64,000 nt of DNA from Vulcanococcus limneticus LL (GTDB lineage Bacteria; Cyanobacteriota; Cyanobacteriia; PCC-6307; Cyanobiaceae): assembly GCF_002252705.1 (NCBI RefSeq), contig NZ_NQLA01000005.1:62001-126000 (forward strand), given 5' to 3'. This document shows positions 53,673 through 61,809 of this stretch, piece by piece. Numbering within the stretch: the stretch's first letter is position 1; every line of letters starts with the position of its first letter. The notes under the pieces were generated by a model, which was given only the letters and a program-made list of their open reading frames with translations, had not been told where the DNA came from and did no database searches. Both the position numbers and the translations under genes were made by a program.

Positions 53673-56234
53673 ATGTCCAACCTGATCCCCAGGCCCGGCA
53701 CATCCCCGGTATTGGTCGCCAGCGCCGATGGCCAGTCCCTGGCGCCACCGCTGGTGTCGCTGCCAGAGGCTCAGAGTGAGGAGATCAACCTAGGAGAGCT
53801 CTGGGCCGCCATCAGGCGCCGCCGCCGCCTGGTGGCCGTGACGGCGGCTGTCTGCCTGCTCATCACTGCCGCCTACACCGCCAGGCAGCGTCTGTTCAAT
53901 CCCGTTTACGAGGGCTCGTTCAACCTGCTGATCACCGATCCGATCAGCGCCCAGACCGAGGGGGGCGGCAGCGGCAGCGGGACCCAGGGCAACGTGATCG
54001 AACAGCTGGCCCGCAACACCTCCAATGTGGACATCCCCACCCTGATCGAGGTGCTGCGCAGCCCGCTGCTGCTGGACCCGATCGCCCGCCGCTTTGACAC
54101 CTCGGCGGCCGACCTGGCAGGGCGCATTGCCATCGTCACCGGCGGCGATCGCCGCCAGAGCGCCGAGGGGGTGCTCAAGGTGGCCCTGACCGGCACCAAC
54201 CCAGTCCAGGCCAAGCAGCAGCTGCAGGCCCTCAGCCAGTCCTACCTCAACTACTCCCAGCAGCAGCGCCAGCAGCGCCTGGCGGAAGGCATCAAGTTCC
54301 TGAATCGCCAGGCCCCCCTGCTGCAGGCCAAGTCCAACGAGATCCAGGGCGAACTGGCCCGCTTCCGCCGCACCAACAACCTGCTGGAGCCCAATCTGGA
54401 GGGTGGAGCCCTCAGGGAGCAGGTGGCGGCGCAGCAGGTGCAGCGGCGGGGTCTGCAGGCCGAGCGGGCCCGGCTGCAGTCCGTGCGGCGGGGCATTGAG
54501 GACGGCAGTCTCACGGCAGTGGGGTTCCAGGAGGCTGTCAGCACCGGCCCTGGCGGCGCTGAGAGCGGTGGCGGTAGCGGTGGCGGTAACGGCGGCGGGG
54601 TGTCGATCACCAGCCGCAGCCAGTCGATGCTGCAGCAGCTGGCCGATCTGGAGAAGCAGCTGGCCGAGACCCGGGCCCGGTACACCCCCTCCTCGTCGAT
54701 GGTGCGCGGGCTGCAGGCCCGCCGCGACCGCCTGGCTGACCAGGTGCGCAGCAGCCAGATTGAAGCCGTGGATGCGGCCCTGGCCCTCAATGCCAGCCGG
54801 CTGGCGACCAACCAGGGTGAGATCAACCAGCTCAACAGCGCCTTCCGGCTGCAGCCGGCCCTGATCAAGCAGTACGACGATCTGCAGCAGCGCCTCAAGA
54901 TCGCCAACGACAACCTGGCGGCTTTCCTGCAGACCCGTGAGACGTTTCAGCTGGAGATCGCCCAGCGCACCGTCCCCTGGAAGGTGATCGCCGAACCGCA
55001 GGTCAACCCGGAGCCCGTCAAGCCCTCAGTGCCGCGCAATCTGCTGCTCGGCGGCCTGCTGGGGCTGGTGGCCGGTGCCGGTGCTGGCCTGCTTCGGGAC
55101 CGGCTGGACCATGTGTTCAACAAGCCCCAGGACGTGCGCGAGGAACTGAATGAACCACTGCTGGGCCATATTCCCCACATTTCCTACCTCAGCGATGTAC
55201 GCCGGGATGAGCGCTTCCTGCTGGAGGAGCTGGACCGCACTGCCGCCGAGCCCAGGGACAGCGCGACTGGCGACAGCACCAGTGCCAGCAAGACAACCCG
55301 AGCGTCCTACGTCGCCAGTCCTGCGGCAGGACGCTCGGGAGATGAGCGCCAGCTGCGCTACCAGCGGTTTTTCTATCAGGAGGCCTTCCGCAACCTCTAC
55401 ACAAGCCTGCGCTTCCTCAATGCGGAGCGTCCGTTGCGCTCCGTGGCCATCACCAGTTCGTTGCCGGCCGAGGGGAAAAGCCTGGTGAATGTGCTGCTGG
55501 CCAAAACCCTCTCCGAACTGGGACAGCGGGTACTGCTGGTGGATGGGGACATGCGCAAGCCCCAGCTGCACAAGCGCCTGGGCATGGACAACCTGCGCGG
55601 ACTCTCCAACCTGCTTGCCGGTGATGTGAGCCGCTGGCAGGAGGTTGTGCAACCGGTGGCCGGCTACCCCAACTGGAGTGTGATCACCGCCGGCCTGCGC
55701 CCCCCCGATCCCACCCGCCTGCTGAGCTCGCAGCGCATGCAGCAGCTGATTTCAACCCTTGCCGCCTCCGGGGACTTTGACCTGATTCTCTACGACACCC
55801 CTCCCGTACTGGGGCTGGCCGATACCGCCCTGCTGGCGGAGCATCTCGATGGACTGATTCTGATCGTGAGCCTGGAGCGGGTGGATCGCAGCCTGCCGCG
55901 GGAAGCGATCAGTCGGATTCGCTCGGCCCGTGCCCAGCTGCTTGGCGTGGTCACCAATGCCGTACGCGAGGACCCATCGACAAACCACGCTTACGGCTAT
56001 CGCTATGGCTATCGATACGGCTACCGCTATGGCTATGGCTCCTACGATTACCGAACGGCCTATAGTTATTACGCAGAAGATGATGGGGCTTCCGATGGCC
56101 CCTCCCGATCGGGCCTGGCCTCAACTTCACGGTCATCAACGTCCACCACTGCACAGCCGGAGCGGCCGTGGCGCCGCGGCCTTGCGGGCCTGCAGCGCCA
56201 GCTGCGCCGTGGCCTGAACTGGCTGGACCGCTGA
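53673..56234 (+). CDS. Wzc-like polysaccharide co-polymerase and BY-kinase with a Tyr-rich tail
   Basis: 853 residues. A Wzz segment with TM1 (LVAVTAAVCLLITAAYTA, about 52-70) and TM2 near 455-475 (LLLGGLLGLVAGAGAGLL) encloses a coiled-coil region with a Gly/Ser-rich insert (about residues 290-310). Cytoplasmic kinase: Walker A SSLPAEGKSLVN near 597-604, Walker A' LLVDGDMRKPQLHKR, Walker B ILYDTPPVLGLAD. The C-terminus (about 772-805) is a cluster of some 16 tyrosines built from a four-residue YGYR repeat. That is where BY-kinases autophosphorylate. It controls chain length and assembles with Wza. It is 22 bp ahead of the outer-membrane protein gene. Confidence 0.94.
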   Translation: MSNLIPRPGTSPVLVASADGQSLAPPLVSLPEAQSEEINLGELWAAIRRRRRLVAVTAAVCLLITAAYTARQRLFNPVYEGSFNLLITDPISAQTEGGGSGSGTQGNVIEQLARNTSNVDIPTLIEVLRSPLLLDPIARRFDTSAADLAGRIAIVTGGDRRQSAEGVLKVALTGTNPVQAKQQLQALSQSYLNYSQQQRQQRLAEGIKFLNRQAPLLQAKSNEIQGELARFRRTNNLLEPNLEGGALREQVAAQQVQRRGLQAERARLQSVRRGIEDGSLTAVGFQEAVSTGPGGAESGGGSGGGNGGGVSITSRSQSMLQQLADLEKQLAETRARYTPSSSMVRGLQARRDRLADQVRSSQIEAVDAALALNASRLATNQGEINQLNSAFRLQPALIKQYDDLQQRLKIANDNLAAFLQTRETFQLEIAQRTVPWKVIAEPQVNPEPVKPSVPRNLLLGGLLGLVAGAGAGLLRDRLDHVFNKPQDVREELNEPLLGHIPHISYLSDVRRDERFLLEELDRTAAEPRDSATGDSTSASKTTRASYVASPAAGRSGDERQLRYQRFFYQEAFRNLYTSLRFLNAERPLRSVAITSSLPAEGKSLVNVLLAKTLSELGQRVLLVDGDMRKPQLHKRLGMDNLRGLSNLLAGDVSRWQEVVQPVAGYPNWSVITAGLRPPDPTRLLSSQRMQQLISTLAASGDFDLILYDTPPVLGLADTALLAEHLDGLILIVSLERVDRSLPREAISRIRSARAQLLGVVTNAVREDPSTNHAYGYRYGYRYGYRYGYGSYDYRTAYSYYAEDDGASDGPSRSGLASTSRSSTSTTAQPERPWRRGLAGLQRQLRRGLNWLDR

Positions 56235-56256
56235 GCCGGCAGAGGCGCCAACCACC

Positions 56257-57576
56257 ATGTCCCCTGGTTCCCCCCTCGTTCCCTCCGCCTTGGTCCTGCT
56301 GCTGGCCGGCAACCTGCCGGCAGCCCTGGCCGGGCCACCGGTGTGGGTGCCAGTGGAGACCCTGCCGCCCCTGCCCCCCCTGAGTATCCAGGCCAAGGGC
56401 CAGTCCAGTCGTCAGCTGGTCTGGGAAGTGGTTCCCGCAGCCCCAGTCCTGGCGGCGCCACCGGCCGATGCCCAGCCGGTGGCCAGGAGTTCAGCGGTGC
56501 CCACCGGCCAGCTGCTCTGGGAGCCGGTACTGCCGGGAAATGGCATTGACCTCGAGGCCGAGCTCGCCAAGAAGCCTGCCCCCTCGGCCCTGACGATCCT
56601 GCCGCCGGCTCCGAGTGGGCCGACCTTTGCCAATCTCCGCGCCCTCTGGCGCGACGATGACTGGAAACCCCAGATCAGCAATCTGGTGCCGGTGGGGTTC
56701 GGACCCCAGGGTCCGATGCTGAGCCTGGGGGGACGAGGGATCGACTGCACCACCGGTGCGGGACGCTGCCGGGTGCCGGAGTCCTACAACGCCTGGCGTG
56801 ATGGCATCGAACGGCAGGGGGATGCCTATCTGAACACAGCCTTTGGCTTTGGCGATTCCCTCAACCTGGTGGGCATCGTCATCACCAACACCACCCAGGG
56901 CGTGTCTGGATCGGGCCCTCGCGGGCAGGATCCGTTCCTGGGCGGCAACATGACGGGCTTTCACATCACCCGCAACTTTGGCTACGACACAGCGATGCGC
57001 CTGGGTGTGGAGAACTGGATCCGTTGGGACTGGCCGCAGGCTGACCTACAGAAAAATGCCTATGGCGTGATCAGCCAACGCATCCGTCTCGGCTCCACCC
57101 CGGAGGGATGGTTCCAGAATCTCTATCTCACCGCCGGTGCTGGCAACGGGGCCTTCCGGCCCCTGGACAAGCAGATCGGCGCCCAGATTGCTGCCCAGAA
57201 GGCTGCTGGCTGCTACACGTTCAATTATGTGCCCCCCAGCAGGATCGATTGCTCCGCCAATACCCGTAGCCGAGCGGTGCGTGATGGCGGTGATTTCGGC
57301 AACTTGAACTTCATCGGTGCGGCCGCCATTGAGGTGGTGGATGGTCTGCACCTGATCGGCGAGTGGAGCGGCAGAAACCTGAACATGGGACTCAGCATCC
57401 GGCCTTTTCCCGAACTCGGCCTGGTCATCACCCCTATGTTTGAGAACATCATCCGCAACAGTGATTACGGCAATGGCATCGAGATCCCCGGGGCGCCCTC
57501 CATTGCCATGCCGGATAGCGTCCTGACGGACCGGGTGCGTTTCTCCCTCCAGGCCAGTCTGGAGTTCAAGTTCTGA
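56257..57576 (+). CDS. Outer-membrane beta-barrel-like protein of unknown function
   Basis: 439 residues. A signal peptide (LVPSALVLLLAGNLPAALA) precedes a Pro-rich region (about 20-130) with two repeats of the form RQLVWEVV / GQLLWEPV. From about 135 alternating hydrophobic strands with aromatic girdles (GDAYLNTAFGFGDSLNLVGIVITNTTQG, MRLGVENWIRWDWPQ, LNFIGAAAIEVVDGLHLIGEWSGRNLNMGLSIRPF) end in SLEFKF, the terminal-Phe pattern of barrel proteins. I do not recognise the family. Following wzc closely (22 bp) it may help polysaccharide export or anchor it at the surface. Confidence 0.82.
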   Translation: MSPGSPLVPSALVLLLAGNLPAALAGPPVWVPVETLPPLPPLSIQAKGQSSRQLVWEVVPAAPVLAAPPADAQPVARSSAVPTGQLLWEPVLPGNGIDLEAELAKKPAPSALTILPPAPSGPTFANLRALWRDDDWKPQISNLVPVGFGPQGPMLSLGGRGIDCTTGAGRCRVPESYNAWRDGIERQGDAYLNTAFGFGDSLNLVGIVITNTTQGVSGSGPRGQDPFLGGNMTGFHITRNFGYDTAMRLGVENWIRWDWPQADLQKNAYGVISQRIRLGSTPEGWFQNLYLTAGAGNGAFRPLDKQIGAQIAAQKAAGCYTFNYVPPSRIDCSANTRSRAVRDGGDFGNLNFIGAAAIEVVDGLHLIGEWSGRNLNMGLSIRPFPELGLVITPMFENIIRNSDYGNGIEIPGAPSIAMPDSVLTDRVRFSLQASLEFKF

Positions 57577-57661
57577 TGGGTGCCGCGTCAGGTGGGTCGC
57601 CTGCCTCGCGTGAGTGGTCGACTCCGGCAGAGGCCTGGATGATCCGATCGGGAGCTGACTG

Positions 57662-59563
57662 ATGCCCAGGCTCATCCGCACGCTCTCCGAGACCTACATC
57701 CAGACCCTGGGCCAGCAGTTCCGCCGGCAACAGTGGCTGGCCCTCTTGGAGATCACCAGGCTGGCAGCCCTGGTGCCCCAGCAGGCCCATCCGCTGGAGC
57801 TCTACTACCGCGGAGCCGCCCTGTTGCACCTCGGCCAGCTGGATGAGGCCCGCTTCTGTCTGCAGCGTGCCTGGACCCACTCCCCCCAGGATCCACGCCT
57901 GGCCTATTTTTTGGGTCGGACCCTACTGGCCCAGGGGGATGCCCGGGGGGCCCTGCCGCCCTTGGAGATGGCCTATGGCCAGATCCCCCTGCAGGAGAGC
58001 TGCACCGCCGCTTACTGGTACGTCCGGGCGTTGCTGGAGGCCGGTGAGGGCCAGCAGGCGACCGCCGTGCTGACGACGGCGCTGGCCTGCCACCCCAACG
58101 ACCGCCACCTGCTGGGGCTGCGCCGGCTCTGCCAGTCAGCGGATCAACCCGAGAGCCCTGGTCCACGGGGCCAGGACCGATGGGACGCTGGGGACTCGGT
58201 CAACAGCTGCGACGTCCTGCTGCTGATCGACGGGCAGACCGTTGTCTGCACGGGCCATGCCCAGGTCTCGCTGCAGGGTCAGTCCCTGCGTCTGCTCAAC
58301 CGGTCCCAGGCAGCCCGTCAGAGCGGCACTGTCCAGTTCCAGCTGCAGGGGGTCGTTGAGCGGCCTCTGTCGCAAGCCCAGGGTGGCTACCGCTTCTGGG
58401 CCCGCTTCCAGTGGCCATCCCCGGCCAGCGAGCCCCAACAAAACCAGGCGCCAGGCCTGTTCCAGCTGCAGATGGGAGATGGCAGTCACGCGGCGAGCCA
58501 TCTTGTCGAGGCGAGCCATGTCCTTGATCTGCGCGATCAGCCCTGGCCCCAGGCCGCCGAAACCTGTCTGGCTGCCCTGCAGCTCCAGGGCGTGCCGCTG
58601 CGTGACGCCCTCCGCTGGCTGGCGGCCGTGATCGGCCCAGCCATGGTGGCCCTGCATCGCCAGGCAGTAGCGGCCCAGCGACGCCTGCCTGAACCGCCCC
58701 AGCCCCAGCTGCTCCAGTTCGGTCCCGCTGCGCGGGAGGTGGGGCTGGCGGCCCCCCCGGCTGAGGTGGCGATCCTGATCCCCCTGTTTCGGCGCTGGGA
58801 TTTCATCCGGGCCCAGCTCTCCGCGTTTGCCCTGGATCCCTCCATCAACAGCGGCAGGGTGCAGGTGCTCTACATCTGTGATGACCCCAGCATCGAGGCC
58901 GATCTGCTGGGCTGGTGTCAGAGCCAGGGACACCATGCCGGCCTGCCGTTTCAGGTCTTGCTGCAGCCCAGTAACCAGGGCTTTGCGGCCAGCATCAACC
59001 AGGCAGCACGCCTGAGCGAAGCGGACTACCTCTGTCTGTTCAACTCCGATGTGCTGCCCGGGTCCGCGGGCTGGCTGGAGCTGTTGCTGCAGGCCTGGCG
59101 TGACGATCCGGAGGTGGCGATCACCACCGGCCTGCTACTCCATCCCGATGGCTCCCTGCAGCACGCCGGCATGGAGAGCATCAGCAAACCTGAGCTGCCG
59201 GGTCTGCGGTTCAATCATCATCCGGGCAAAGGGCTGGCCTGGGGGGGCGGGGACCAGCCCCAGGCCATTGCGCTCTGCAGCGGTGCGCTGATGCTGGTGG
59301 AGCGGCACGAATTTCTGGAGCTGGGCGGCTTTCGCACCGATTTCATCCGCGGCGACTTTGAAGACTCCGATCTCTGTCTGCGCCTGCAGCAGCGCGGCCG
59401 CCGCTGCCTGCTGGTGCCCGCCGCCCGGCTCTGGCATGGCGAGCGCCAGAGCATGCCAGGCCGCGGGGCTGGCGCCGATGGGCTTGATCAATGGCGTGTG
59501 CTCACCAATGCCTGGATCGCCGCACCCCGCCCGGTCATCTCTCGCCCTGCTCAGCCGCCATGA
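57662..59563 (+). CDS. TPR-containing family 2 glycosyltransferase
   Basis: 633 residues. Residues 1-155 hold tetratricopeptide-like repeats (LYYRGAALLHLGQLDEARFCLQRAW, AYFLGRTLLAQGDARGALPPLEMAYG). A central segment (160-340) has no recognised fold. The GT-A domain follows: VAILIPLFRRWDFIRAQLSAFAL, LQPSNQGFAASINQAARLSEADYLCLFNSDVLPGSAGWLELLL (DxD-like as NSDV) and ALCSGALMLVERHEFLELGGFRTDFIRGDFEDSDLCLRLQQRG. These features match large cyanobacterial GT2 proteins of O-antigen loci. Its stop overlaps the next start (ATGA). Confidence 0.9.
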   Translation: MPRLIRTLSETYIQTLGQQFRRQQWLALLEITRLAALVPQQAHPLELYYRGAALLHLGQLDEARFCLQRAWTHSPQDPRLAYFLGRTLLAQGDARGALPPLEMAYGQIPLQESCTAAYWYVRALLEAGEGQQATAVLTTALACHPNDRHLLGLRRLCQSADQPESPGPRGQDRWDAGDSVNSCDVLLLIDGQTVVCTGHAQVSLQGQSLRLLNRSQAARQSGTVQFQLQGVVERPLSQAQGGYRFWARFQWPSPASEPQQNQAPGLFQLQMGDGSHAASHLVEASHVLDLRDQPWPQAAETCLAALQLQGVPLRDALRWLAAVIGPAMVALHRQAVAAQRRLPEPPQPQLLQFGPAAREVGLAAPPAEVAILIPLFRRWDFIRAQLSAFALDPSINSGRVQVLYICDDPSIEADLLGWCQSQGHHAGLPFQVLLQPSNQGFAASINQAARLSEADYLCLFNSDVLPGSAGWLELLLQAWRDDPEVAITTGLLLHPDGSLQHAGMESISKPELPGLRFNHHPGKGLAWGGGDQPQAIALCSGALMLVERHEFLELGGFRTDFIRGDFEDSDLCLRLQQRGRRCLLVPAARLWHGERQSMPGRGAGADGLDQWRVLTNAWIAAPRPVISRPAQPP

Positions 59564-61809
59564 GTTCTGCCCCTCGTCCCTTCCGGCTGCTGGTGATGGC
59601 CCACGGCCATCCGACCCTGAACCGTGGCGGCGGAGAAAACGCCGCCTATGCCCTGCATCGCTACTTCCAGCGGCAGGCAGGGGTGGAGAGCCGTTTCCTG
59701 GCGGCCGCTGACGAAGAGCATCTGGCCTATGGCAGCTCCATCGGCAGCCTCGACGATGGGCAGGGCGGCCGTGATCTGCTGATACGCCGCTCCGGCTGCC
59801 ACTTCTTCCATCCCAGTGCGGTGGACCTCAGCGATGGAGGGGAGCTGGCCAGCTGGGTCGGGGAGTGGCAACCGGATGTGGTCCATCTGCATCACTTCAT
59901 CCATTTGGGGCTGGATCTGATCACCGCCCTGCGGCACTGGCTACCTGCCAGCCGCATCGTGCTCACCCTGCACGAATTCCTCAGCATCTGCCCTTACAAC
60001 GGCCAGCTGCGGCGCCGGGATGGCCTGCCCTGCGAGGGGCCCTCCAGCCATGGCTGCCGGCAGTGTCTGCCCGAGCGCTCGGCCATGGATCTGCTGCTGC
60101 GCGATCAGCTGATCCGCCTGGCGCTGGCCAGGGTGGATCACCTGATCAGTCCCAGCCTCTATCTGGCTGAGCGGTTGCGGCAGCAGGGCATCGGCCGGCG
60201 AACCATAGCCATCTCCGGGAGGGCGATGCCGGAGATCAGCGTGATCGACAACCTACTGGGGTTGCCGTTGGGTCCGGTTCCGCCTGCCCCGGCGCCCCGC
60301 CTCGCCCCCACACTGCGCCTGGGTTACTTCGGCCAGATCACGCCCTTCAAGGGGCTGGATCTGATCCTGGAGGCCCTGGAGCTGGTGGTGCGCAGCAACG
60401 CCGGCCCTGTGGTGCTCACAATCCACGGCACGGATCTGCAGCAGCTGGAGCATTGGCCGGAGGACTGGCAGGCCTGTCGCCAGCAGATCGACAAGCGCCT
60501 GAAACGGTTATGTGGCCATGTGGTGGTCCATGGCCCCTACGGCCAGGGCCAGATCCCGCAGCTGATGGCCGAGGTGGACTGGGTGGTGATGGGCTCCCGC
60601 TGGCCTGAGAACTCGCCGGTGGTGATCCAGGAGGCCCTGGCCTGCGGTCGCCCCCTGCTGGTGCCGGGCTTTGGCGGCATGGCGGAGAAGGTCCTGCACG
60701 GGGTTCAGGGACTGCACTACACCCCGGGTTCCGCCGTGGCGCTGGCTGAAGCGATCCACCGCTGCCTGCACGATCCCGCCCTCCAGCCCGCCCTGGCGGT
60801 CAACTGCCGGCGCCACCGGGATCGCGACGCCGAGCTGGCGGCTCAGCACTGGCGGGTCTACCGCAATGAGGGCCTGCCGCTGGGACCCGGCCTCACCCCA
60901 GCAACTCCCGCTGCCGGCGACCAGGCCAGGGGCTCCGCGACAGAGCGGCCAATCGATGTGCTCATTCCCGTCGGGCCCAAGGACCGCGAGCTGCTGGCCG
61001 TCGTTGTGGCTGCCGTACGCCGCCATCTGTGTGGCCAACGCCGCATCCTGCTGGTCTCGGCCGATCACCAGGACCAGCACTGGTGCCGTGATCCCGAGGT
61101 GGAGTGGCTTGATGAACGCGAGTTCCCTCCCGGCAGCGAAGCCCTGGCCCAGATTCTGGGCGCCGATGCCGCCCTGGGCTGGTGGTGGCAGCAGCTGATC
61201 AAACTGCAGGCCCAGCGGCAGCTGTCCGAGCTGGCGGACCATCTGCTGGTGCTCGACAGCGAGACCGTCCTGCTGCGCCCGGTGCGTTTCCTCGATGGCC
61301 AGGGCCGATCGCTCCTGCATCCGGCCAGCGAGGACAATCCCACCTACAGCGCCCACCGGCAAAGGCTGCTCCCGGATCTGCAATGCCAGACGCCAGGCCT
61401 GTCCGGCATCACCCACTGCATGCTGTTCGACCGCCGGATCCTTGAGCGGTTGCACGCCCATGTGGAAGCCATCCACGGCGTTCCGCTCTGGCAGGCCTTT
61501 CTGGCCCAGGTGGATCCCCTGCATCGGCGGCAGGGCGGTGCCAGCGAATACGACCTCTACTTCCACTACGCCCTGCAGTTCGCCCCCCAACTGGTGCGGC
61601 TGCGCTCCCTGCCCTGGAAGGTCAGCGGTGATCTCGATGAGCTACTTCGCCTTGACCAGGCCTACATCACCTTCCACCGTCACCTGCGTGAGCAGTGGCA
61701 GCAGCACCTGCAGGGGTATCGGGCCTGGCAGCAACGGCAGGAGGGAGGGATGGCCAAGCCGAACCCCCTCAGCGCGTCGGCCGCCAGCCCGGCTCCCCCG
61801 GCAGGCTGA
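59560..61809 (+). CDS. Bifunctional protein: GT4 glycosyltransferase plus DUF6492-like transferase
   Basis: 749 residues from the ATG at 59560, overlapping the upstream stop (ATGA). First half GT-B: RLLVMAHGHPTLNRGGGENAAYALHRYF, WQPDVVHLHHFIHLG, LRLGYFGQITPFKGLDLILEAL, then SRWPENSPVVIQEALACGRPLLVPGFGGMAE (EX7E-like). After a linker (about 440-465) the second half begins PIDVLIPVGPKDRELLAVVV and has LGWWWQQLIKLQAQRQLSELADHLLVLDSETVLLRPV, SGITHCMLFDRRILERLHAHV and ASEYDLYFHYALQF, the DUF6492 GT-A-like pattern. Such a fusion implies two successive sugar additions. The last 41 bp overlap the convergent gene at 61769. Confidence 0.88.
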   Translation: MSSAPRPFRLLVMAHGHPTLNRGGGENAAYALHRYFQRQAGVESRFLAAADEEHLAYGSSIGSLDDGQGGRDLLIRRSGCHFFHPSAVDLSDGGELASWVGEWQPDVVHLHHFIHLGLDLITALRHWLPASRIVLTLHEFLSICPYNGQLRRRDGLPCEGPSSHGCRQCLPERSAMDLLLRDQLIRLALARVDHLISPSLYLAERLRQQGIGRRTIAISGRAMPEISVIDNLLGLPLGPVPPAPAPRLAPTLRLGYFGQITPFKGLDLILEALELVVRSNAGPVVLTIHGTDLQQLEHWPEDWQACRQQIDKRLKRLCGHVVVHGPYGQGQIPQLMAEVDWVVMGSRWPENSPVVIQEALACGRPLLVPGFGGMAEKVLHGVQGLHYTPGSAVALAEAIHRCLHDPALQPALAVNCRRHRDRDAELAAQHWRVYRNEGLPLGPGLTPATPAAGDQARGSATERPIDVLIPVGPKDRELLAVVVAAVRRHLCGQRRILLVSADHQDQHWCRDPEVEWLDEREFPPGSEALAQILGADAALGWWWQQLIKLQAQRQLSELADHLLVLDSETVLLRPVRFLDGQGRSLLHPASEDNPTYSAHRQRLLPDLQCQTPGLSGITHCMLFDRRILERLHAHVEAIHGVPLWQAFLAQVDPLHRRQGGASEYDLYFHYALQFAPQLVRLRSLPWKVSGDLDELLRLDQAYITFHRHLREQWQQHLQGYRAWQQRQEGGMAKPNPLSASAASPAPPAG

